The notes beneath the pieces are model-generated. The model had not been told where the DNA came from. It did no database searches and was given only the letters and a program-made list of their open reading frames with translations. Positions 26,289 to 37,158 of a stretch of 64,000 bases of DNA are shown here, piece by piece. Where the stretch lies: contig NZ_JADEVO010000001.1 of NCBI RefSeq assembly GCF_017114825.1, forward strand, positions 1 through 64,000, read 5' to 3'. The position numbers were made by a program, and so were the translations under genes. Numbering within the stretch: the first letter of the stretch is position 1; each line of letters opens with the position of its first letter. Source of the stretch: Pseudomonas gregormendelii. Its GTDB lineage: Bacteria > Pseudomonadota > Gammaproteobacteria > Pseudomonadales > Pseudomonadaceae.

Positions 26289-27230
26289 TTAACGGAACAT
26301 CGCGCTGATCGATTCTTCATTGCTGATGCGGCGGACCGCTTCAGCAACCACCGGCGCGATATCCAGTTGACGGATACGCGAGCAGGCTTGAGCAGCAGCG
26401 GACAACGGGATGGTGTTGGTCACCACCAGTTCGTCCAGCATGGAATTCTCAATGTTTTCGATCGCCCGACCGGACAGCACAGGGTGTGTGCAGTAGGCGA
26501 AAACCTTGGCAGCGCCATGCTCTTTCAGGGCCTTGGCCGCGTGGCACAGGGTGCCGGCGGTATCGACCATGTCATCGACCAGAATACAGGTACGCCCTTC
26601 GACATCACCGATGATATGCATCACTTCAGAGTGATTGGCTTTCTCACGGCGTTTGTCGATGATCCCGAGATCCACACCCAGAGATTTGGCAACGGCACGT
26701 GCACGCACGACGCCACCAATGTCCGGGGATACGATCATCAGGTTTTCGAAGCGCTGATCTTCAATGTCATCCACCAGAACCGGGGAGCCGTAGATGTTAT
26801 CTACCGGAATATCGAAGAAACCCTGGATTTGGTCAGCATGCAAATCAACCGTGAGAACACGGTCGATGCCGACTACGGTAAGCATGTCAGCCACGACTTT
26901 CGCGCTGATAGCCACACGTGCGGAACGCGGACGGCGATCCTGACGGGCATAACCAAAGTAAGGAATTACAGCAGTGATACGAGTAGCCGAGGAGCGGCGG
27001 AAGGCGTCAGCCATCACTACCAGTTCCATCAGGTTATCGTTGGTCGGAGCGCAAGTCGGCTGAATAATGAAGACATCTTTACCGCGGACGTTTTCATTGA
27101 TCTCGGCAGTAATTTCGCCGTCGGAGAACTTACCGACAGAGATGTCACCGAGAGGGATATGCAGCTGACGTACGACACGCCGAGCCAGATCGGGGTTGGC
27201 ATTCCCCGTAAAGACCATCATCTTGGACAC
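26289..27230 (-). CDS. prs: Ribose-phosphate pyrophosphokinase (PRPP synthase)
   Basis: A 313-residue enzyme making PRPP from ribose 5-phosphate and ATP, for nucleotide, His, Trp and NAD synthesis. The class I features are present: the [16 protein letters not shown] flexible loop (about 96-111), the [17 protein letters not shown] segment (about 118-135) and the PRPP-binding loop [13 protein letters not shown] (about 212-224). It starts with GTG at 27230, an AGGT lying about 9 bases upstream. tRNA-Gln lies just upstream on the same strand. Confidence 0.97.
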   Translation of the reverse strand: MSKMMVFTGNANPDLARRVVRQLHIPLGDISVGKFSDGEITAEINENVRGKDVFIIQPTCAPTNDNLMELVVMADAFRRSSATRITAVIPYFGYARQDRRPRSARVAISAKVVADMLTVVGIDRVLTVDLHADQIQGFFDIPVDNIYGSPVLVDDIEDQRFENLMIVSPDIGGVVRARAVAKSLGVDLGIIDKRREKANHSEVMHIIGDVEGRTCILVDDMVDTAGTLCHAAKALKEHGAAKVFAYCTHPVLSGRAIENIENSMLDELVVTNTIPLSAAAQACSRIRQLDIAPVVAEAVRRISNEESISAMFR

Positions 27231-27275
27231 GCGCAGTACCTAGAGGCTGAGGGTAACCTGGATGAGTATAGAAAA

Positions 27276-27350
27276 TGGCAGGGGCGGCTGGATTCGAACC
27301 AACGCATGGCAGGATCAAAACCTGCTGCCTTACCGCTTGGCGACGCCCCT
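27276..27350 (-). tRNA. tRNA-Gln (TTG anticodon)
   Basis: The minus strand reads AGGGGCGTCGCCAAGCGG at the 5' end. TTG lies in the anticodon loop (CAGGTTTTGATCCTG), followed by a GGTTCGAATCC T-arm, discriminator G and encoded CCA. It lies between ispE and prs, the usual place in pseudomonads, and may be processed from their transcript. Confidence 0.95.
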
Positions 27351-27386
27351 GTATCTGTTGCAACGAGTACCCAGTACTCGGTTCCT

Positions 27387-28238
27387 TTAGAGCAGACTCT
27401 GCAGCTTGCGATGCAACATCGAAACGTTGCTTCCTTTTGCTACAAACCCTGTAAGGGTCTCTGTAAGAAGGGCCGAGACTTTATCAGCTTCAGCTTTGCT
27501 TGGGAAGCCCCCAAACACACAACTTCCAGTTCCGGTGAGTTTTGCTTCGGTAAATTTACCTAACAAATTCAATGCGTTACGTACATCTGGATAACGCCTT
27601 GCTACTACCGGCAAGCAGTCATTTCGACTGTTTCCCTTGGGAACGGGGCGCACTTTAATGGGAGGAGTGTTACGTGTCAACAGCGGATCAGAAAAAATTT
27701 CTGCTGTACTTACAGATACTTGCGGTACCAGTACGAGATACCACGGTTCTTCGGGGTCTACAGGGGTGAGTTTCTCCCCCACGCCCTCGGCAAAAGCGGC
27801 ATGGCCACGCACGAAAACCGGGACGTCTGCGCCCAGTGTCAGGCCGAGTGCGGCCAGGCGATCTGCGTCCCAGCCCAGTTGCCAGAGATGGTTCAGGCCG
27901 AGCAGGGTGGTGGCGGCATTGGAGCTGCCGCCACCGATGCCGCCGCCCATGGGCAGGACTTTATCGATCCAGATGTCGATCCCGAGCGGGCAGCCGGATT
28001 GCTCCTGCAGTTGTCTTGCAGCGCGAACGATCAGATTGCTGTCGTGAGGGACGCCGTCGAATTCGGTGTGCAAACGGATCGCGCCGTCATCGCGAACGGC
28101 GAAGGTGATCTCGTCACCGTAATCCAGGAACTGAAAAATCGTCTGCAGCTCGTGATAACCGTCTTCGCGGCGACCAAGGATGTGCAGCATCAGGTTGAGC
28201 TTGGCCGGTGAGGGCAGCGTCAGGCGCGCAGCAGTCAT
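27387..28238 (-). CDS. ispE: 4-diphosphocytidyl-2-C-methyl-D-erythritol kinase
   Basis: A 283-residue GHMP kinase of the MEP isoprenoid pathway. It has the substrate lysine region [23 protein letters not shown] (given in parts: PSPAKLNL near 10, EDGYHEL near 26) and the ATP loop [16 protein letters not shown] (about 96-111). I chose the ATG at 28238, two bases after the lolB stop; the in-frame start at 28268 lies within lolB. It ends just before tRNA-Gln. Confidence 0.95.
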   Translation of the reverse strand: MTAARLTLPSPAKLNLMLHILGRREDGYHELQTIFQFLDYGDEITFAVRDDGAIRLHTEFDGVPHDSNLIVRAARQLQEQSGCPLGIDIWIDKVLPMGGGIGGGSSNAATTLLGLNHLWQLGWDADRLAALGLTLGADVPVFVRGHAAFAEGVGEKLTPVDPEEPWYLVLVPQVSVSTAEIFSDPLLTRNTPPIKVRPVPKGNSRNDCLPVVARRYPDVRNALNLLGKFTEAKLTGTGSCVFGGFPSKAEADKVSALLTETLTGFVAKGSNVSMLHRKLQSLL

Positions 28239-28240
28239 GT

Positions 28241-28858
28241 TCACTGCCCCAGTTTGCGTGGTTGCCATTCCTTGATCACCAGCGTGACGTCAAGGTCGGT
28301 ACCGTGCAGCTTGATGCGCTCGGGCAGCCAGAAACCGTTCTGCTCGGCATAACTCAGATATTCAACCTGCCAGCCATCCTGGTCGAGATTGGCCAGGCGG
28401 CTATCGGCGTCCAGGGTCAGGCGGCTTTTGCTGTCGGGAGCCGGGAGTCCGCGCACCCACCAGGCCAGGTTGGACACCGGCAATTTCCAGCCCAGCTGTT
28501 CTTCGAGAAGGATTTCCGGGTTCGGCGCGTCATAACGACCCTGGTTGGCGACTTCCAGCGACACCTTGCCGGGGCGACCGGTCAGGCGTGCAGCGCCCCG
28601 ACCCAGGGGGCCAGACAGACGGATGTCGTAGTAATCCTGGCGTTGCAGCCAGAACAGGGTGCCGCTGCCCGAATCCTTGGGTGCGCGAATGCCGATCTTG
28701 CCGTTGATCTGCCAGCCATCCAGTCCCGTGAGCTGCTGTTTGTGCTCACGCCATTGGGCGGAATTACCGTGACCTTCGACGGATTCGCGAGCGCCGAAGC
28801 CCGCGCAACCGGCGAGCAGGGCGATGAAGCTGAAAACGATGAAATGGCGCAAAAACAT
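28241..28858 (-). CDS. lolB: Outer-membrane lipoprotein receptor LolB
   Basis: A 205-residue lipoprotein. The lipobox is ALLAGC (Cys at residue 18). LolB takes lipoproteins from the LolA carrier and inserts them in the outer membrane. The conserved segment [12 protein letters not shown] follows the signal, with [15 protein letters not shown] near the C-terminus. It sits between the TPR lipoprotein gene (4 bases upstream) and ispE (2 bases downstream), so all three are one transcript. Confidence 0.95.
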   Translation of the reverse strand: MFLRHFIVFSFIALLAGCAGFGARESVEGHGNSAQWREHKQQLTGLDGWQINGKIGIRAPKDSGSGTLFWLQRQDYYDIRLSGPLGRGAARLTGRPGKVSLEVANQGRYDAPNPEILLEEQLGWKLPVSNLAWWVRGLPAPDSKSRLTLDADSRLANLDQDGWQVEYLSYAEQNGFWLPERIKLHGTDLDVTLVIKEWQPRKLGQ

Positions 28859-28862
28859 AATC

Positions 28863-30587
28863 TTAAAGAGTCTCTGATCCGGTCAGGCGCTTGATGGTGC
28901 CGCGCAGTAGTGGGCTGTCGGGCTGATCCTTGAGGAATTTGCCCCAGATTTGCTTCGCTTCACGCTGTTTGCCGTTCGCCCAAAGGACTTCGCCCAGGTG
29001 AGCGGCGACTTCCTGGTCGGGAAAGCGCTCCAGGGCCTTGCGCAAATAGCGCTCGGCCTCGTCCAGATTGCCCAGCCGGTAGTTGACCCAGCCGAGGCTG
29101 TCGAGAACCGCCGGGTCCTCCGGGTTGATCTGGTGCGCCTGTTCGATCAGGGCCTTGGCTTCGGCGTATCGCGTTGTACGGTCAGACAGGGTGTAGCCGA
29201 GGGCGTTCAACGCCATCGCATTGTCCGGGTCGCGCTTGATGATCAGGCGCAGGTCTTTTTCCATTTGCGCCAGATCATTGCGTTTTTCCGCCTGCATGGC
29301 GCGGGTGTACAGCAGGTTCAGGTCGTCCGGGTATTGCTGCAACGATTTTTCGAGAACAGCCCAGGCCTTGTCCTGTTGCTTGTTGGCGGACAGGGTTTCG
29401 GCCTCGATCAGGTACAGCTGGATGGCGTAATCGGGCTGTTCGTCTCGCTGAGCGGCCAGGCGACTCTGGGCTTCGGCAGTCTTGCCGTTGTTCATCAGGA
29501 TATCCGCCTGGCGCAATTGTGCCGGCAGGTAATCATTGCCCGGCCCTACCTGTGCGTATTCGGCCAGGGCGCCCTGTGGATCGTTGTGCTCTTCAGCGAT
29601 ACGTCCTAGGTTCAGGTGCGCCGAGTCGACATGGCTGTCCCGGGCAATGAGGTCTTCGAGGTAGCCCTTGGCCTCTTCCCAGGCCTTGGCTTCCAGGCAA
29701 ACCAGTGCCAGCGAATAGCGCAGTTCGTCGTCTTCAGGGTATTGCTGGACCAGGCTGGAGAACTCGACCTTTGCGTCGTCCATGCGGTCCTGTTCCACCA
29801 GCATGCGTGCGTAGGTCAGGCGCAGGCGTTTGTCGTCGGGGTATTGCTTGATGCTTTTGCGCAGCAGCGGCAGGGCCTCGTCACCACGATCGAGGGACTG
29901 CAACAGGCGCGCCCGCAGCAGGATCGGGGCGATTTCGCCATCTTCCGGCGGATGGTCTTCGAGCAGGGACAAGGCGCCCTTGGCATCGCCGTCCTGTTGC
30001 AGCAACAGGGCCTTGCCGAAAATCAGCTGGCCGTTGTCGGGATGGCGTTGCAGCAAGCGGTCAAAACTTTGCATCAAACCGTTGCGCGTGTCCTGGTCGG
30101 TGTCGGCAGCGGACAGGGCGAGGAAGTCGAAGTGGGTGTCGCCTTTGCCTTGCAGGACCTTCTCCATGTACACCATGGAGTCGTCATAGCGCCCGGCACG
30201 AGCCAGTTGCACGGCAGCAGCCCGTTGCGCCTCGAGGTCGTCCGGGGCGTTTTTTGCCCAGATGAGCGCGGTGTCCAGGGCGGCCTGGTCGGCGCCCAGG
30301 TACTCGGCAATCCGGAACGCCCGCTCGGAGATCCCCGGATCCTGGGTGTTGATGGCCTGGGTCACGTAGTTGTCCAGGGCAATGTCGAAACGATTGCGCT
30401 GGCCAGCCAGTTCCGCGCTCAACAGGCTGAAGACGGTTTCTTCGCTGAAGGAGCTGTAGACCTTGGGCTTTTCAGGGGCCGGAGTGCTGTCTTCGACCGG
30501 CGACGGATCGTCCGGAGACACGGGCGCCATGGCCTGGCAGCCGCTGAGGAAGACAAAAGCAAGGAGCAACGCGGAGGATCTATTCAT
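28863..30587 (-). CDS. TPR-repeat lipoprotein
   Basis: A 574-residue protein with a lipoprotein signal (VFLSGCQ, Cys 17) and tetratricopeptide repeats along most of its length, for example around residues 440-560 ([24 protein letters not shown]). TPR scaffolds bind other proteins, so this is probably a periplasmic-face outer-membrane scaffold; the partner is unknown. It heads the operon with lolB and ispE. The ATG has no purine-rich ribosome site: the preceding bases are GTCCTCTTCCTAT. Confidence 0.88.
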   Translation of the reverse strand: MNRSSALLLAFVFLSGCQAMAPVSPDDPSPVEDSTPAPEKPKVYSSFSEETVFSLLSAELAGQRNRFDIALDNYVTQAINTQDPGISERAFRIAEYLGADQAALDTALIWAKNAPDDLEAQRAAAVQLARAGRYDDSMVYMEKVLQGKGDTHFDFLALSAADTDQDTRNGLMQSFDRLLQRHPDNGQLIFGKALLLQQDGDAKGALSLLEDHPPEDGEIAPILLRARLLQSLDRGDEALPLLRKSIKQYPDDKRLRLTYARMLVEQDRMDDAKVEFSSLVQQYPEDDELRYSLALVCLEAKAWEEAKGYLEDLIARDSHVDSAHLNLGRIAEEHNDPQGALAEYAQVGPGNDYLPAQLRQADILMNNGKTAEAQSRLAAQRDEQPDYAIQLYLIEAETLSANKQQDKAWAVLEKSLQQYPDDLNLLYTRAMQAEKRNDLAQMEKDLRLIIKRDPDNAMALNALGYTLSDRTTRYAEAKALIEQAHQINPEDPAVLDSLGWVNYRLGNLDEAERYLRKALERFPDQEVAAHLGEVLWANGKQREAKQIWGKFLKDQPDSPLLRGTIKRLTGSETL

Positions 30588-30697
30588 ATAGGAAGAGGAC
30601 GACTAACCTGCGGTCGGATCATCATGACACAAGCCTTCGGCCAAACATAACCGAGTCTCGAAGGATGACTTTACAGAGTCAGGTGGTCAGGACGATC

Positions 30698-30786
30698 GTA
30701 GAAGCTGCCGCAGGCTGCGATCTTTTGATCTTGCCCTTACCGCACCTTTAAAATCTCAAAAGATCGCAGCCTTCGGCAGCTCCTAC
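30698..30786. repeat. Inverted pair of REP elements (family 1)
   Basis: GTAGAAGCTGCCGCAGGCTG and the inverted AGATCGCAGCCTTCGGCAGC lie between the divergent TPR and hemA genes. REP pairs usually follow genes; here the pair lies in a shared promoter region, about 85 bases upstream of hemA. Confidence 0.88.
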
Positions 30787-30869
30787 AGGGGCGATAGATA
30801 TCGAGTAGTTGTTCTGAATCTGTCGAAGTAGGACAATTGCCGGCTTCACGTCACTATCAGCGACCTTGA

Positions 30870-32159
30870 ATGGCCTTCCTTGCACTCGGTATTAACCACA
30901 AGACTGCTTCAGTAGACGTCCGCGAGCGCGTGGCCTTTTCCCCTGAGCAGCTGGTAGAGGCTTTGCAGCAGCTCTGCCGACTGACCGACAGCCGCGAAGC
31001 CGCGATCCTTTCCACCTGCAATCGCAGCGAACTCTATATAGAGCAGGATCACCTTTCGGCTGACATGGTGTTGCGCTGGCTGGCCGATTATCACCATTTG
31101 AGCATCGAAGAGCTGCGCGCCAGCAGTTATGTGCACGAAGATGATGCGGCAGTTCGTCACATGATGCGAGTCGCCTCCGGGCTCGACTCGCTGGTGTTGG
31201 GCGAACCGCAGATTCTCGGCCAGATGAAATCGGCCTACGCGGTAGCCCGGGAAGCCGGGACAATCGGGCCGCTGCTCGGGCGACTGTTCCAGGCTACGTT
31301 CAATGCGGCCAAGCAGGTGCGCACCGACACTGCCATCGGCGAGAACCCTGTGTCGGTGGCCTTTGCCGCAGTCAGCCTGGCGAAACAGATTTTCAGCGAC
31401 TTGCAGCGCAGCCAGGCTTTGCTGATTGGCGCCGGCGAGACCATTACCCTGGTCGCCCGTCATCTGCACGAACTCGGGGTCAAGCGTATCGTGGTCGCCA
31501 ACCGCACGCTGGAGCGCGCCAGCATCCTGGCCGAGCAGTTTGGCGCGCATGCGGTATTGCTGTCGGATATCCCGGCCGAACTGGTGCGCAGTGACATCGT
31601 CATCAGCTCCACCGCCAGCCAGTTACCGATCCTCGGCAAGGGCGCGGTGGAAAGCGCCCTGAAGCTGCGCAAGCACAAGCCGATCTTCATGGTGGACATC
31701 GCCGTTCCCCGGGATATCGAGCCGGAAGTTGGCGAACTCGAAGACGTCTACCTCTATAGCGTCGACGACCTGCACGAAGTGGTCGCGGAAAACCTCAAGA
31801 GTCGTCAAGGTGCGGCGCAGGCGGCGGAAGAGATGGTCTCCATCGGCGCTGAAGATTTCATGGTGCGCCTGCGTGAACTGGCCGCGGTGGACGTGCTCAA
31901 GGCCTATCGTCAGCAAAGCGAACGCCTGCGGGACGAAGAATTGCAGAAGGCCCAGCGCATGCTGGCCAATGGCGGCAGCGCCGAAGAGGTGTTGATCCAA
32001 CTGGCACGCGGCCTGACCAACAAACTCCTGCACGCCCCGAGCGTGCAGTTGAAAAAGCTCTCTGCCGAAGGTCGCCTCGATGCGCTGGCCATGGCCCAGG
32101 AACTCTTTGCCCTCGGTGAGGGCCCATCGGATAGCTTTTCGGATAAGAAACCGCAATGA
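30870..32159 (+). CDS. hemA: Glutamyl-tRNA reductase
   Basis: A 429-residue enzyme for the first committed step of tetrapyrrole synthesis (glutamyl-tRNA to glutamate-1-semialdehyde). The catalytic cysteine C50 is in [10 protein letters not shown], the NADPH-binding segment is LIGAGETI (about 189-196), and the C-terminal dimerisation helices include [12 protein letters not shown]. The start has only a weak ribosome site. It heads hemA-prfA-prmC-moeB-murI; its stop overlaps prfA (ATGA). Confidence 0.97.
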   Translation: MAFLALGINHKTASVDVRERVAFSPEQLVEALQQLCRLTDSREAAILSTCNRSELYIEQDHLSADMVLRWLADYHHLSIEELRASSYVHEDDAAVRHMMRVASGLDSLVLGEPQILGQMKSAYAVAREAGTIGPLLGRLFQATFNAAKQVRTDTAIGENPVSVAFAAVSLAKQIFSDLQRSQALLIGAGETITLVARHLHELGVKRIVVANRTLERASILAEQFGAHAVLLSDIPAELVRSDIVISSTASQLPILGKGAVESALKLRKHKPIFMVDIAVPRDIEPEVGELEDVYLYSVDDLHEVVAENLKSRQGAAQAAEEMVSIGAEDFMVRLRELAAVDVLKAYRQQSERLRDEELQKAQRMLANGGSAEEVLIQLARGLTNKLLHAPSVQLKKLSAEGRLDALAMAQELFALGEGPSDSFSDKKPQ

Positions 32160-33238
32160 AAGCTTCACTGCTCAATAAGCTGGACATCCTCCAGGACCGT
32201 TTCGAGGAACTGACCGCCTTGCTTGGCGACGGCGAAGTCATTTCCGACCAGACCAAATTCCGTACTTATTCCAAGGAATACGCGGAAGTCGAACCTATCG
32301 TGCAAACCTATAAGCAGTTGCTCAAGGTTCAGGGTGATCTGGAAGGCGCCCAGGCGCTGCTCAAGGACAGCGACCCGGACATGCGCGAAATGGCCGTGGA
32401 AGAAGTCCGCGAAGCCAAGGAGCAACTGCTCGAAATCGAAGCCAGCCTGCAACGTATGCTGCTGCCCAAGGACCCGAACGACGGCCGCAACGTGTTTCTC
32501 GAAATCCGCGCCGGCACTGGCGGTGATGAGGCGGCCATTTTTTCCGGCGACCTGTTTCGCATGTATTCGCGCTACGCCGAGCGCCGTGGCTGGCGGGTGG
32601 AGATCCTCTCGGAGAACATCGGCGAACACGGCGGCTATAAAGAAGTGATCGCCCGCGTCGAGGGCGACAACGTCTACGGCAAGCTCAAGTTCGAATCCGG
32701 CGTGCACCGGGTGCAGCGGGTTCCTGCCACCGAATCCCAGGGTCGTATCCACACTTCGGCCTGCACGGTGGCGGTATTGCCCGAGCCGGACGAGCAGGAA
32801 GCGATCGAGATCAACCCGGCGGATTTGCGGGTCGATACCTATCGCTCCTCAGGCGCCGGTGGCCAGCACGTCAACAAGACCGACTCGGCGATCCGCATCA
32901 CTCACTTGCCGTCGGGCATCGTGGTCGAGTGCCAGGAAGAGCGTTCCCAGCACAAGAACCGTGCGCGCGCCATGTCCTGGCTGTCGGCCAAGCTGAACGA
33001 CCAGCAGACCAGTGCCGCCGCCAATGCCATCGCCAGCGAGCGCAAGCTGCTGGTGGGCTCGGGCGATCGCTCGGAACGGATTCGCACCTACAATTTTGCC
33101 CAGGGCCGGGTCACCGACCACCGGGTCAACCTGACGCTGTATTCCCTCGATGAAATTCTCACCGGTGGCGTCGATGCGGTAATCGAGCCGTTGCTGGCCG
33201 AGTACCAGGCTGATCAATTGGCAGCGATAGGTGAGTAA
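32156..33238 (+). CDS. prfA: Peptide chain release factor 1
   Basis: A 360-residue RF1 that terminates translation at UAA and UAG. The GGQ motif is in [17 protein letters not shown] (about 229-245). The PxT-type stop-reading motif is visible as VPATE (about 186-190). It starts in a 4-base overlap with hemA and is followed directly by prmC, which methylates the GGQ glutamine. Confidence 0.97.
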   Translation: MKASLLNKLDILQDRFEELTALLGDGEVISDQTKFRTYSKEYAEVEPIVQTYKQLLKVQGDLEGAQALLKDSDPDMREMAVEEVREAKEQLLEIEASLQRMLLPKDPNDGRNVFLEIRAGTGGDEAAIFSGDLFRMYSRYAERRGWRVEILSENIGEHGGYKEVIARVEGDNVYGKLKFESGVHRVQRVPATESQGRIHTSACTVAVLPEPDEQEAIEINPADLRVDTYRSSGAGGQHVNKTDSAIRITHLPSGIVVECQEERSQHKNRARAMSWLSAKLNDQQTSAAANAIASERKLLVGSGDRSERIRTYNFAQGRVTDHRVNLTLYSLDEILTGGVDAVIEPLLAEYQADQLAAIGE

Positions 33239-34069
33239 ATGACGATCATTGCCAGCCTGCTACGCGCCGCCGATCTACCGGACTCGCCCACCGCGCGCCT
33301 GGACGCAGAGTTGCTGCTGGCTGCGGCCCTGGGCAAGTCCCGGAGCTTTTTGCACACCTGGCCGGAGCGCATCGTACCAAGTGAAGCGGCGCTCAAATTT
33401 GCCGGGTACCTGCAGCGCCGTCGTGGCGGCGAGCCGGTGGCCTATATTCTTGGCCAACAGGGTTTCTGGAAGCTCGACCTGGAAGTCGCACCGCACACCC
33501 TGATCCCGCGCCCGGACACCGAGCTGCTGGTAGAGGCCGCGCTGGAGTTGTTGCCGGTCGCCCCTGCCAAGGTGCTCGACCTGGGCACCGGCAGCGGCGC
33601 AATTGCCCTGGCCCTGGCCAGCGAGCGCCTGGCGTGGCAAGTCACCGCCGTGGATCGCGTGCAGGAAGCCGTCGCGCTGGCCGAGCGCAATCGCCAGCGC
33701 CTGCACCTGAACAACGCCACCGTGCTGAGCAGTCATTGGTTCAGTGCGTTGCAAGGTCAGCGCTTCGAGCTGATCATTAGCAACCCGCCTTATATCGCCA
33801 GCGCCGATCCGCACCTGGCCGAGGGCGATGTGCGCTTCGAGCCTGCCAGTGCGTTGGTCGCCGGCATCGATGGTCTCGACGATCTGCGCCTGATCGTCGA
33901 CCAGGCCCCGAACCACCTCGATGCCGGTGGCTGGCTGATGCTCGAACACGGTTACGATCAGGCTCTCGCCGTGCGCGATTTGCTGATGACCCGTGGCTTT
34001 GAAGAAGTCCACAGCCGCACCGACCTGGGCGGCCACGAACGTATCAGCCTTGGACGCCTGCCGTGCTGA
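33239..34069 (+). CDS. prmC: Release factor glutamine methyltransferase
   Basis: A 276-residue SAM-dependent N5-glutamine methyltransferase acting on the GGQ motif of release factors. The SAM-binding motif VLDLGTGSGAIALALA is at about 113-128 and the catalytic NPPY at about 181-184. The start codon immediately follows the prfA stop (TAAATG), and the end overlaps moeB by 7 bases. Confidence 0.96.
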   Translation: MTIIASLLRAADLPDSPTARLDAELLLAAALGKSRSFLHTWPERIVPSEAALKFAGYLQRRRGGEPVAYILGQQGFWKLDLEVAPHTLIPRPDTELLVEAALELLPVAPAKVLDLGTGSGAIALALASERLAWQVTAVDRVQEAVALAERNRQRLHLNNATVLSSHWFSALQGQRFELIISNPPYIASADPHLAEGDVRFEPASALVAGIDGLDDLRLIVDQAPNHLDAGGWLMLEHGYDQALAVRDLLMTRGFEEVHSRTDLGGHERISLGRLPC

Positions 34070-34818
34070 ATGATCAGGAATTGTTGCGCTACAGTCGGCA
34101 GATTCTGCTGCAGCACGTCGATATCGATGGCCAATTGCGGCTCAAAGCCAGCCGGGCGCTGATCATCGGCCTGGGCGGTCTCGGCTCGCCGGTAGCCCTT
34201 TACCTGGCGGCGGCGGGCGTGGGCGAATTGCACTTGGCGGACTTCGACAGCGTCGACCTGACCAACCTGCAGCGTCAGGTTATCCACGACACAGACAGCG
34301 TCGGCGTGAGCAAGGTCGACTCGGCGATCCGCCGACTGAGCGCGATCAATCCCGAAATCCAGCTCAAAGCCCTGCGCACCGCCCTCGACGAAGATTCCCT
34401 GGCCGCCGCAGTGGCTGCGGTGGACCTGGTGCTGGACTGCTCGGACAATTTTTCCACCCGCGAAGCCGTCAATGCCGCCTGCGTACTGGCTGGCAAACCC
34501 CTGGTGAGCGGCGCCGCCATTCGCCTCGAAGGACAATTGTCGGTGTTCGACCCAAGACGTCCGGACAGTCCCTGCTACCACTGCTTGTATGGCCACGGCA
34601 GCGAAGCCGAACTGACGTGCAGCGAAGCCGGGGTCATTGGCCCTCTGGTGGGCCTGGTCGGCAGCCTGCAAGCACTCGAAGCGCTCAAGCTGCTGGCCGG
34701 GTTCGGCGAACCGCTGGTGGGGCGGCTGTTGCTGATCGATGCCCTGGGCGCGCGCTTTCGTGAACTTCGGGTCAAGCGCGATCCGGGCTGCGCGGTCTGC
34801 GGTCCTGCCCGTGCGTGA
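34063..34818 (+). CDS. moeB: MoeB/ThiF-family adenylyltransferase
   Basis: A 251-residue E1-like enzyme. The ATP-binding motif [14 protein letters not shown] is at about 36-49. Two CxxC pairs bind zinc (CYHC near 171 and CAVC near 246). MoeB adenylates the C-terminus of the sulfur carrier MoaD in molybdopterin synthesis; related ThiF enzymes act on ThiS. No carrier gene is adjacent, so the assignment rests on the conserved position after prmC. It starts with GTG at 34063, overlapping prmC, and overlaps murI. Confidence 0.88.
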   Translation: MLNDQELLRYSRQILLQHVDIDGQLRLKASRALIIGLGGLGSPVALYLAAAGVGELHLADFDSVDLTNLQRQVIHDTDSVGVSKVDSAIRRLSAINPEIQLKALRTALDEDSLAAAVAAVDLVLDCSDNFSTREAVNAACVLAGKPLVSGAAIRLEGQLSVFDPRRPDSPCYHCLYGHGSEAELTCSEAGVIGPLVGLVGSLQALEALKLLAGFGEPLVGRLLLIDALGARFRELRVKRDPGCAVCGPARA

Positions 34819-35602
34819 GGCGCCGATTGGCGTATTCGATTCCGGTGTCGGCGGGCTATCGGTACTGGCCGAGATCCAGCGCCTGTTGCCCGACGAGACT
34901 CTGCTGTACGTTGCCGATTGCGGCAACGTTCCCTATGGCGAGAAATCGCCGGAGTTCATCCGTGCGCGCTGCAGCGTCATGGCGCGCTTTTTTCAGCAAC
35001 AGGGCGCCAAGGCGCTGGTGCTGGCCTGCAATACCGCCACGGTGGCAGGCGTGGCCGATTTGCGCCGTGACTACCCTCAGTGGCCCATCGTCGGCATGGA
35101 GCCCGCAGTAAAGCCCGCAGCGGCCGCGACCCGCAGTGGTGTGGTCGGTGTACTCGCCACTACCGGTACGTTGCAAAGCGCCAAATTCGCCGCGCTGCTC
35201 GACCGTTTTGCCACCGACGTACGAGTGATCACCCAGCCATGCCCGGGCCTGGTGGAGCTGATTGAGGACGGCGACCTGCACAGCCCGGTGCTGTGCAAGC
35301 TGTTACTCGGCTACGTGCAGCCCTTGCTCGACGCCGGCTGCGACACGATCATTCTTGGCTGCACCCACTATCCCTTCCTCAAGCCGCTGCTCAAGCAGAT
35401 GATCCCGGCGCACATCAGCTTGATCGATACCGGGGCTGCAGTAGCACGCCAGCTTCAGCGTTTGTTGGCCGAACGCGAGCTGCTTGCCGCAGGCCCGGCG
35501 CGGGCTGCGCAGTTCTGGACCAGCGCCAATCCACAGCATTTCAGTAATATCTTGCCATTACTCTGGAATTCCCCCGGCGTAGTGCGTAGTTTCGACTTGT
35601 AA
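34811..35602 (+). CDS. murI: Glutamate racemase
   Basis: A 263-residue racemase supplying D-glutamate for peptidoglycan. Motifs: [14 protein letters not shown] (about 5-18), catalytic Cys in [10 protein letters not shown] (about 70-79) and the second Cys in LGCTHYPFL (about 181-189). I use the GTG at 34811, overlapping the moeB stop; the upstream ATG at 34739 adds 24 residues read from inside moeB. It is the last gene of the hemA operon. Confidence 0.94.
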   Translation: MREAPIGVFDSGVGGLSVLAEIQRLLPDETLLYVADCGNVPYGEKSPEFIRARCSVMARFFQQQGAKALVLACNTATVAGVADLRRDYPQWPIVGMEPAVKPAAAATRSGVVGVLATTGTLQSAKFAALLDRFATDVRVITQPCPGLVELIEDGDLHSPVLCKLLLGYVQPLLDAGCDTIILGCTHYPFLKPLLKQMIPAHISLIDTGAAVARQLQRLLAERELLAAGPARAAQFWTSANPQHFSNILPLLWNSPGVVRSFDL

Positions 35603-35721
35603 AAAAAATGTGAAATGTATCGGAATAGTCTGAACTTCTGAGTAGGCGCAGACTTCTATAGCTGTGATTAATGGCGACACCAAAAAAACCATACGAATTC
35701 GTTCGGAAAAGGATGTTTCTA

Positions 35722-36240
35722 GTGAAGCGACTATTCTGCTTGGCTGCGCTTGCGGCCACACTATTGGGGCACAGTTTTACCGCACAGGCGGCAGGCGTGG
35801 AGTTCGGGGTCGGAGCGACCAGCGATTCAACCATGACCTATCGGCTGGGCATGCAGTTTGATTGGGACAAGAGCTGGTGGCAGACCGACGTTGGTCGACT
35901 CACCGGTTTCTGGAGCGGCGCGTATACCTACTGGGAGGGTGACAAGACTTCCAGTAACAACAGCCTGTCGTTTGCACCCGTGTTCGTCTACGAGTTTGCC
36001 GGCCAGAACGTCAAGCCGTACATCGAAGCCGGGGTAGGTGTGGCGTTTTTCTCCGACACCCAGCTTGAAGACAACAACATTGGCCAGTCCTTCCAGTTCG
36101 AAGACCGCATCGGTTTCGGCCTGCGCTTCACGGGCGGTCATGAGGTCGGGATTCGTGCCACGCACTATTCCAATGCCGGCCTGAGCAGCCATAACGACGG
36201 TGTCGAAAGCTACGCCCTGCATTACACGATGCCCCTGTAA
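35722..36240 (+). CDS. pagL: Lipid A 3-O-deacylase PagL
   Basis: A 172-residue outer-membrane beta-barrel enzyme that removes the 3-O acyl chain of lipid A. The signal peptide ends at AQA (residue 23), leaving 149 residues, the size of mature P. aeruginosa PagL. The catalytic triad is visible: H148 and S150 in THYSNAGL and E162 in GVESYALH. I place the start at GTG 35722, since AAGGA lies 8 bases upstream; the ATG at 35713 overlaps that site and the ATG at 35671 has none. The protein ends in an aromatic-containing beta-strand, as outer-membrane proteins do. Confidence 0.92.
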   Translation: MKRLFCLAALAATLLGHSFTAQAAGVEFGVGATSDSTMTYRLGMQFDWDKSWWQTDVGRLTGFWSGAYTYWEGDKTSSNNSLSFAPVFVYEFAGQNVKPYIEAGVGVAFFSDTQLEDNNIGQSFQFEDRIGFGLRFTGGHEVGIRATHYSNAGLSSHNDGVESYALHYTMPL

Positions 36241-36251
36241 CGGCGGGATTA

Positions 36252-36289
36252 ATTCATGCGGGAACGGGCTTGCCGGTTCCCGCATGAAT
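36252..36289. terminator. 14-bp hairpin between converging pagL and ykgJ-like genes
   Basis: ATTCATGCGGGAAC / GTTCCCGCATGAAT with a 10-base loop is perfect. It lacks a long T-run but sits where both transcripts should end. Confidence 0.65.
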
Positions 36290-36295
36290 CTGCGT

Positions 36296-36601
36296 TCAAC
36301 GATACGCCGTGGTAATGCCCCGGCGTTCCTCGATGCACTCCGGTGCCCCCATCTCGAATTCCCGGCAGATCAACGGACGCTTCTCGTAGATCGTGCACAT
36401 CATGGTGTTGCGATCCAGCGCCGCACACCAGCCGTCATCCAGACGCAGCATGACTTCCCCACCCCAATCATCGGTGTCGATAAAACGCTCGGGCACGCCC
36501 GTGTCGGTAATCAGCATGACTTCGAGCTGGCAGCAGCAGGCTGCGCAAGTCGAGCAGGTGACCGCAGGCTCGGCAACGGGTGTGAGGGGAATGGTTTTCA
36601 T
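36296..36601 (-). CDS. YkgJ-family cysteine cluster protein
   Basis: A 101-residue protein with an N-terminal cluster CSTCAACCC (about 16-24) and further cysteines at CAAL, MMCTIYEKRPLICREF and PEC, the pattern of the YkgJ/CxxCxxCC zinc- or iron-binding family. The biochemical role of the family is not established. The ATG at 36601 is chosen as the first one before the cluster. It lies 53 bases after the DUF2878 gene, so it may be the last gene of the large upstream operon. Confidence 0.8.
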   Translation of the reverse strand: MKTIPLTPVAEPAVTCSTCAACCCQLEVMLITDTGVPERFIDTDDWGGEVMLRLDDGWCAALDRNTMMCTIYEKRPLICREFEMGAPECIEERRGITTAYR

Positions 36602-36654
36602 GGTGCGCAGTGTAAGGCAGTGGGCTGCACGAGTGTGAAAGCCCTGACAGACGT

Positions 36655-37158
36655 TTAGTGTGGAGTGTTCGACGCCAGCCGTCGGGCCATGAAATGCAGT
36701 GCCGGAAACAGCAGCGCCCAGAGCAGGCCGATGCCCACCAGTGTCGGCCAGGGTCCATAGGGAAACTGCACGCCGGCCAGTTGGCTGCCGGCGTAATACG
36801 ACAGCGGCCCGCCAAGGCCGCCCAGAATGCTGGCAAGCCGCCACGGTTTGGCACTCCAAGCCAGGCAGTGGCGCAAGGTCGTGGCCAGCAGTGCCCAGAG
36901 CAACATCAGCCACAGGGGTATCAATGGCGCGACGTCGGTGAAGTCGAACACCCCCAGCCAGCGCAGTGTGCTGTCCACTGTAGTCCCCAGCAGGACCACA
37001 CTGAGAATCAAGCGACCTTCATCGCTCCAGCGACTTATCCACAGCAGATGGATCACCAATGCCGCCAGTGGCACCAGTAACCACAAACTGTCGCCACCCA
37101 TTACGCAAGCGAACCAGCCCATCTGGAAGAGCACGGCATTGGCAAAGCGCTCACGCAT
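36655..37158 (-). CDS. DUF2878 membrane protein
   Basis: A 167-residue protein with five to six predicted membrane helices, for example LWLLVPLAALVIHLLW and LVGIGLLWALLFPAL. It matches the DUF2878 family, which is often encoded next to cyclopropane-synthase-like methyltransferases and DUF1365. The start overlaps the upstream methyltransferase stop by 8 bases, so expression is coupled. Function is unknown; context suggests a membrane step in the fatty-acid modification of this operon. Confidence 0.8.
   Translation of the reverse strand: MRERFANAVLFQMGWFACVMGGDSLWLLVPLAALVIHLLWISRWSDEGRLILSVVLLGTTVDSTLRWLGVFDFTDVAPLIPLWLMLLWALLATTLRHCLAWSAKPWRLASILGGLGGPLSYYAGSQLAGVQFPYGPWPTLVGIGLLWALLFPALHFMARRLASNTPH

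Noticed and set aside
26184..27563. 459-codon frame opposite prs and tRNA-Gln
   Set aside because: It runs through a tRNA gene in reverse and is a mirror of prs codon bias.
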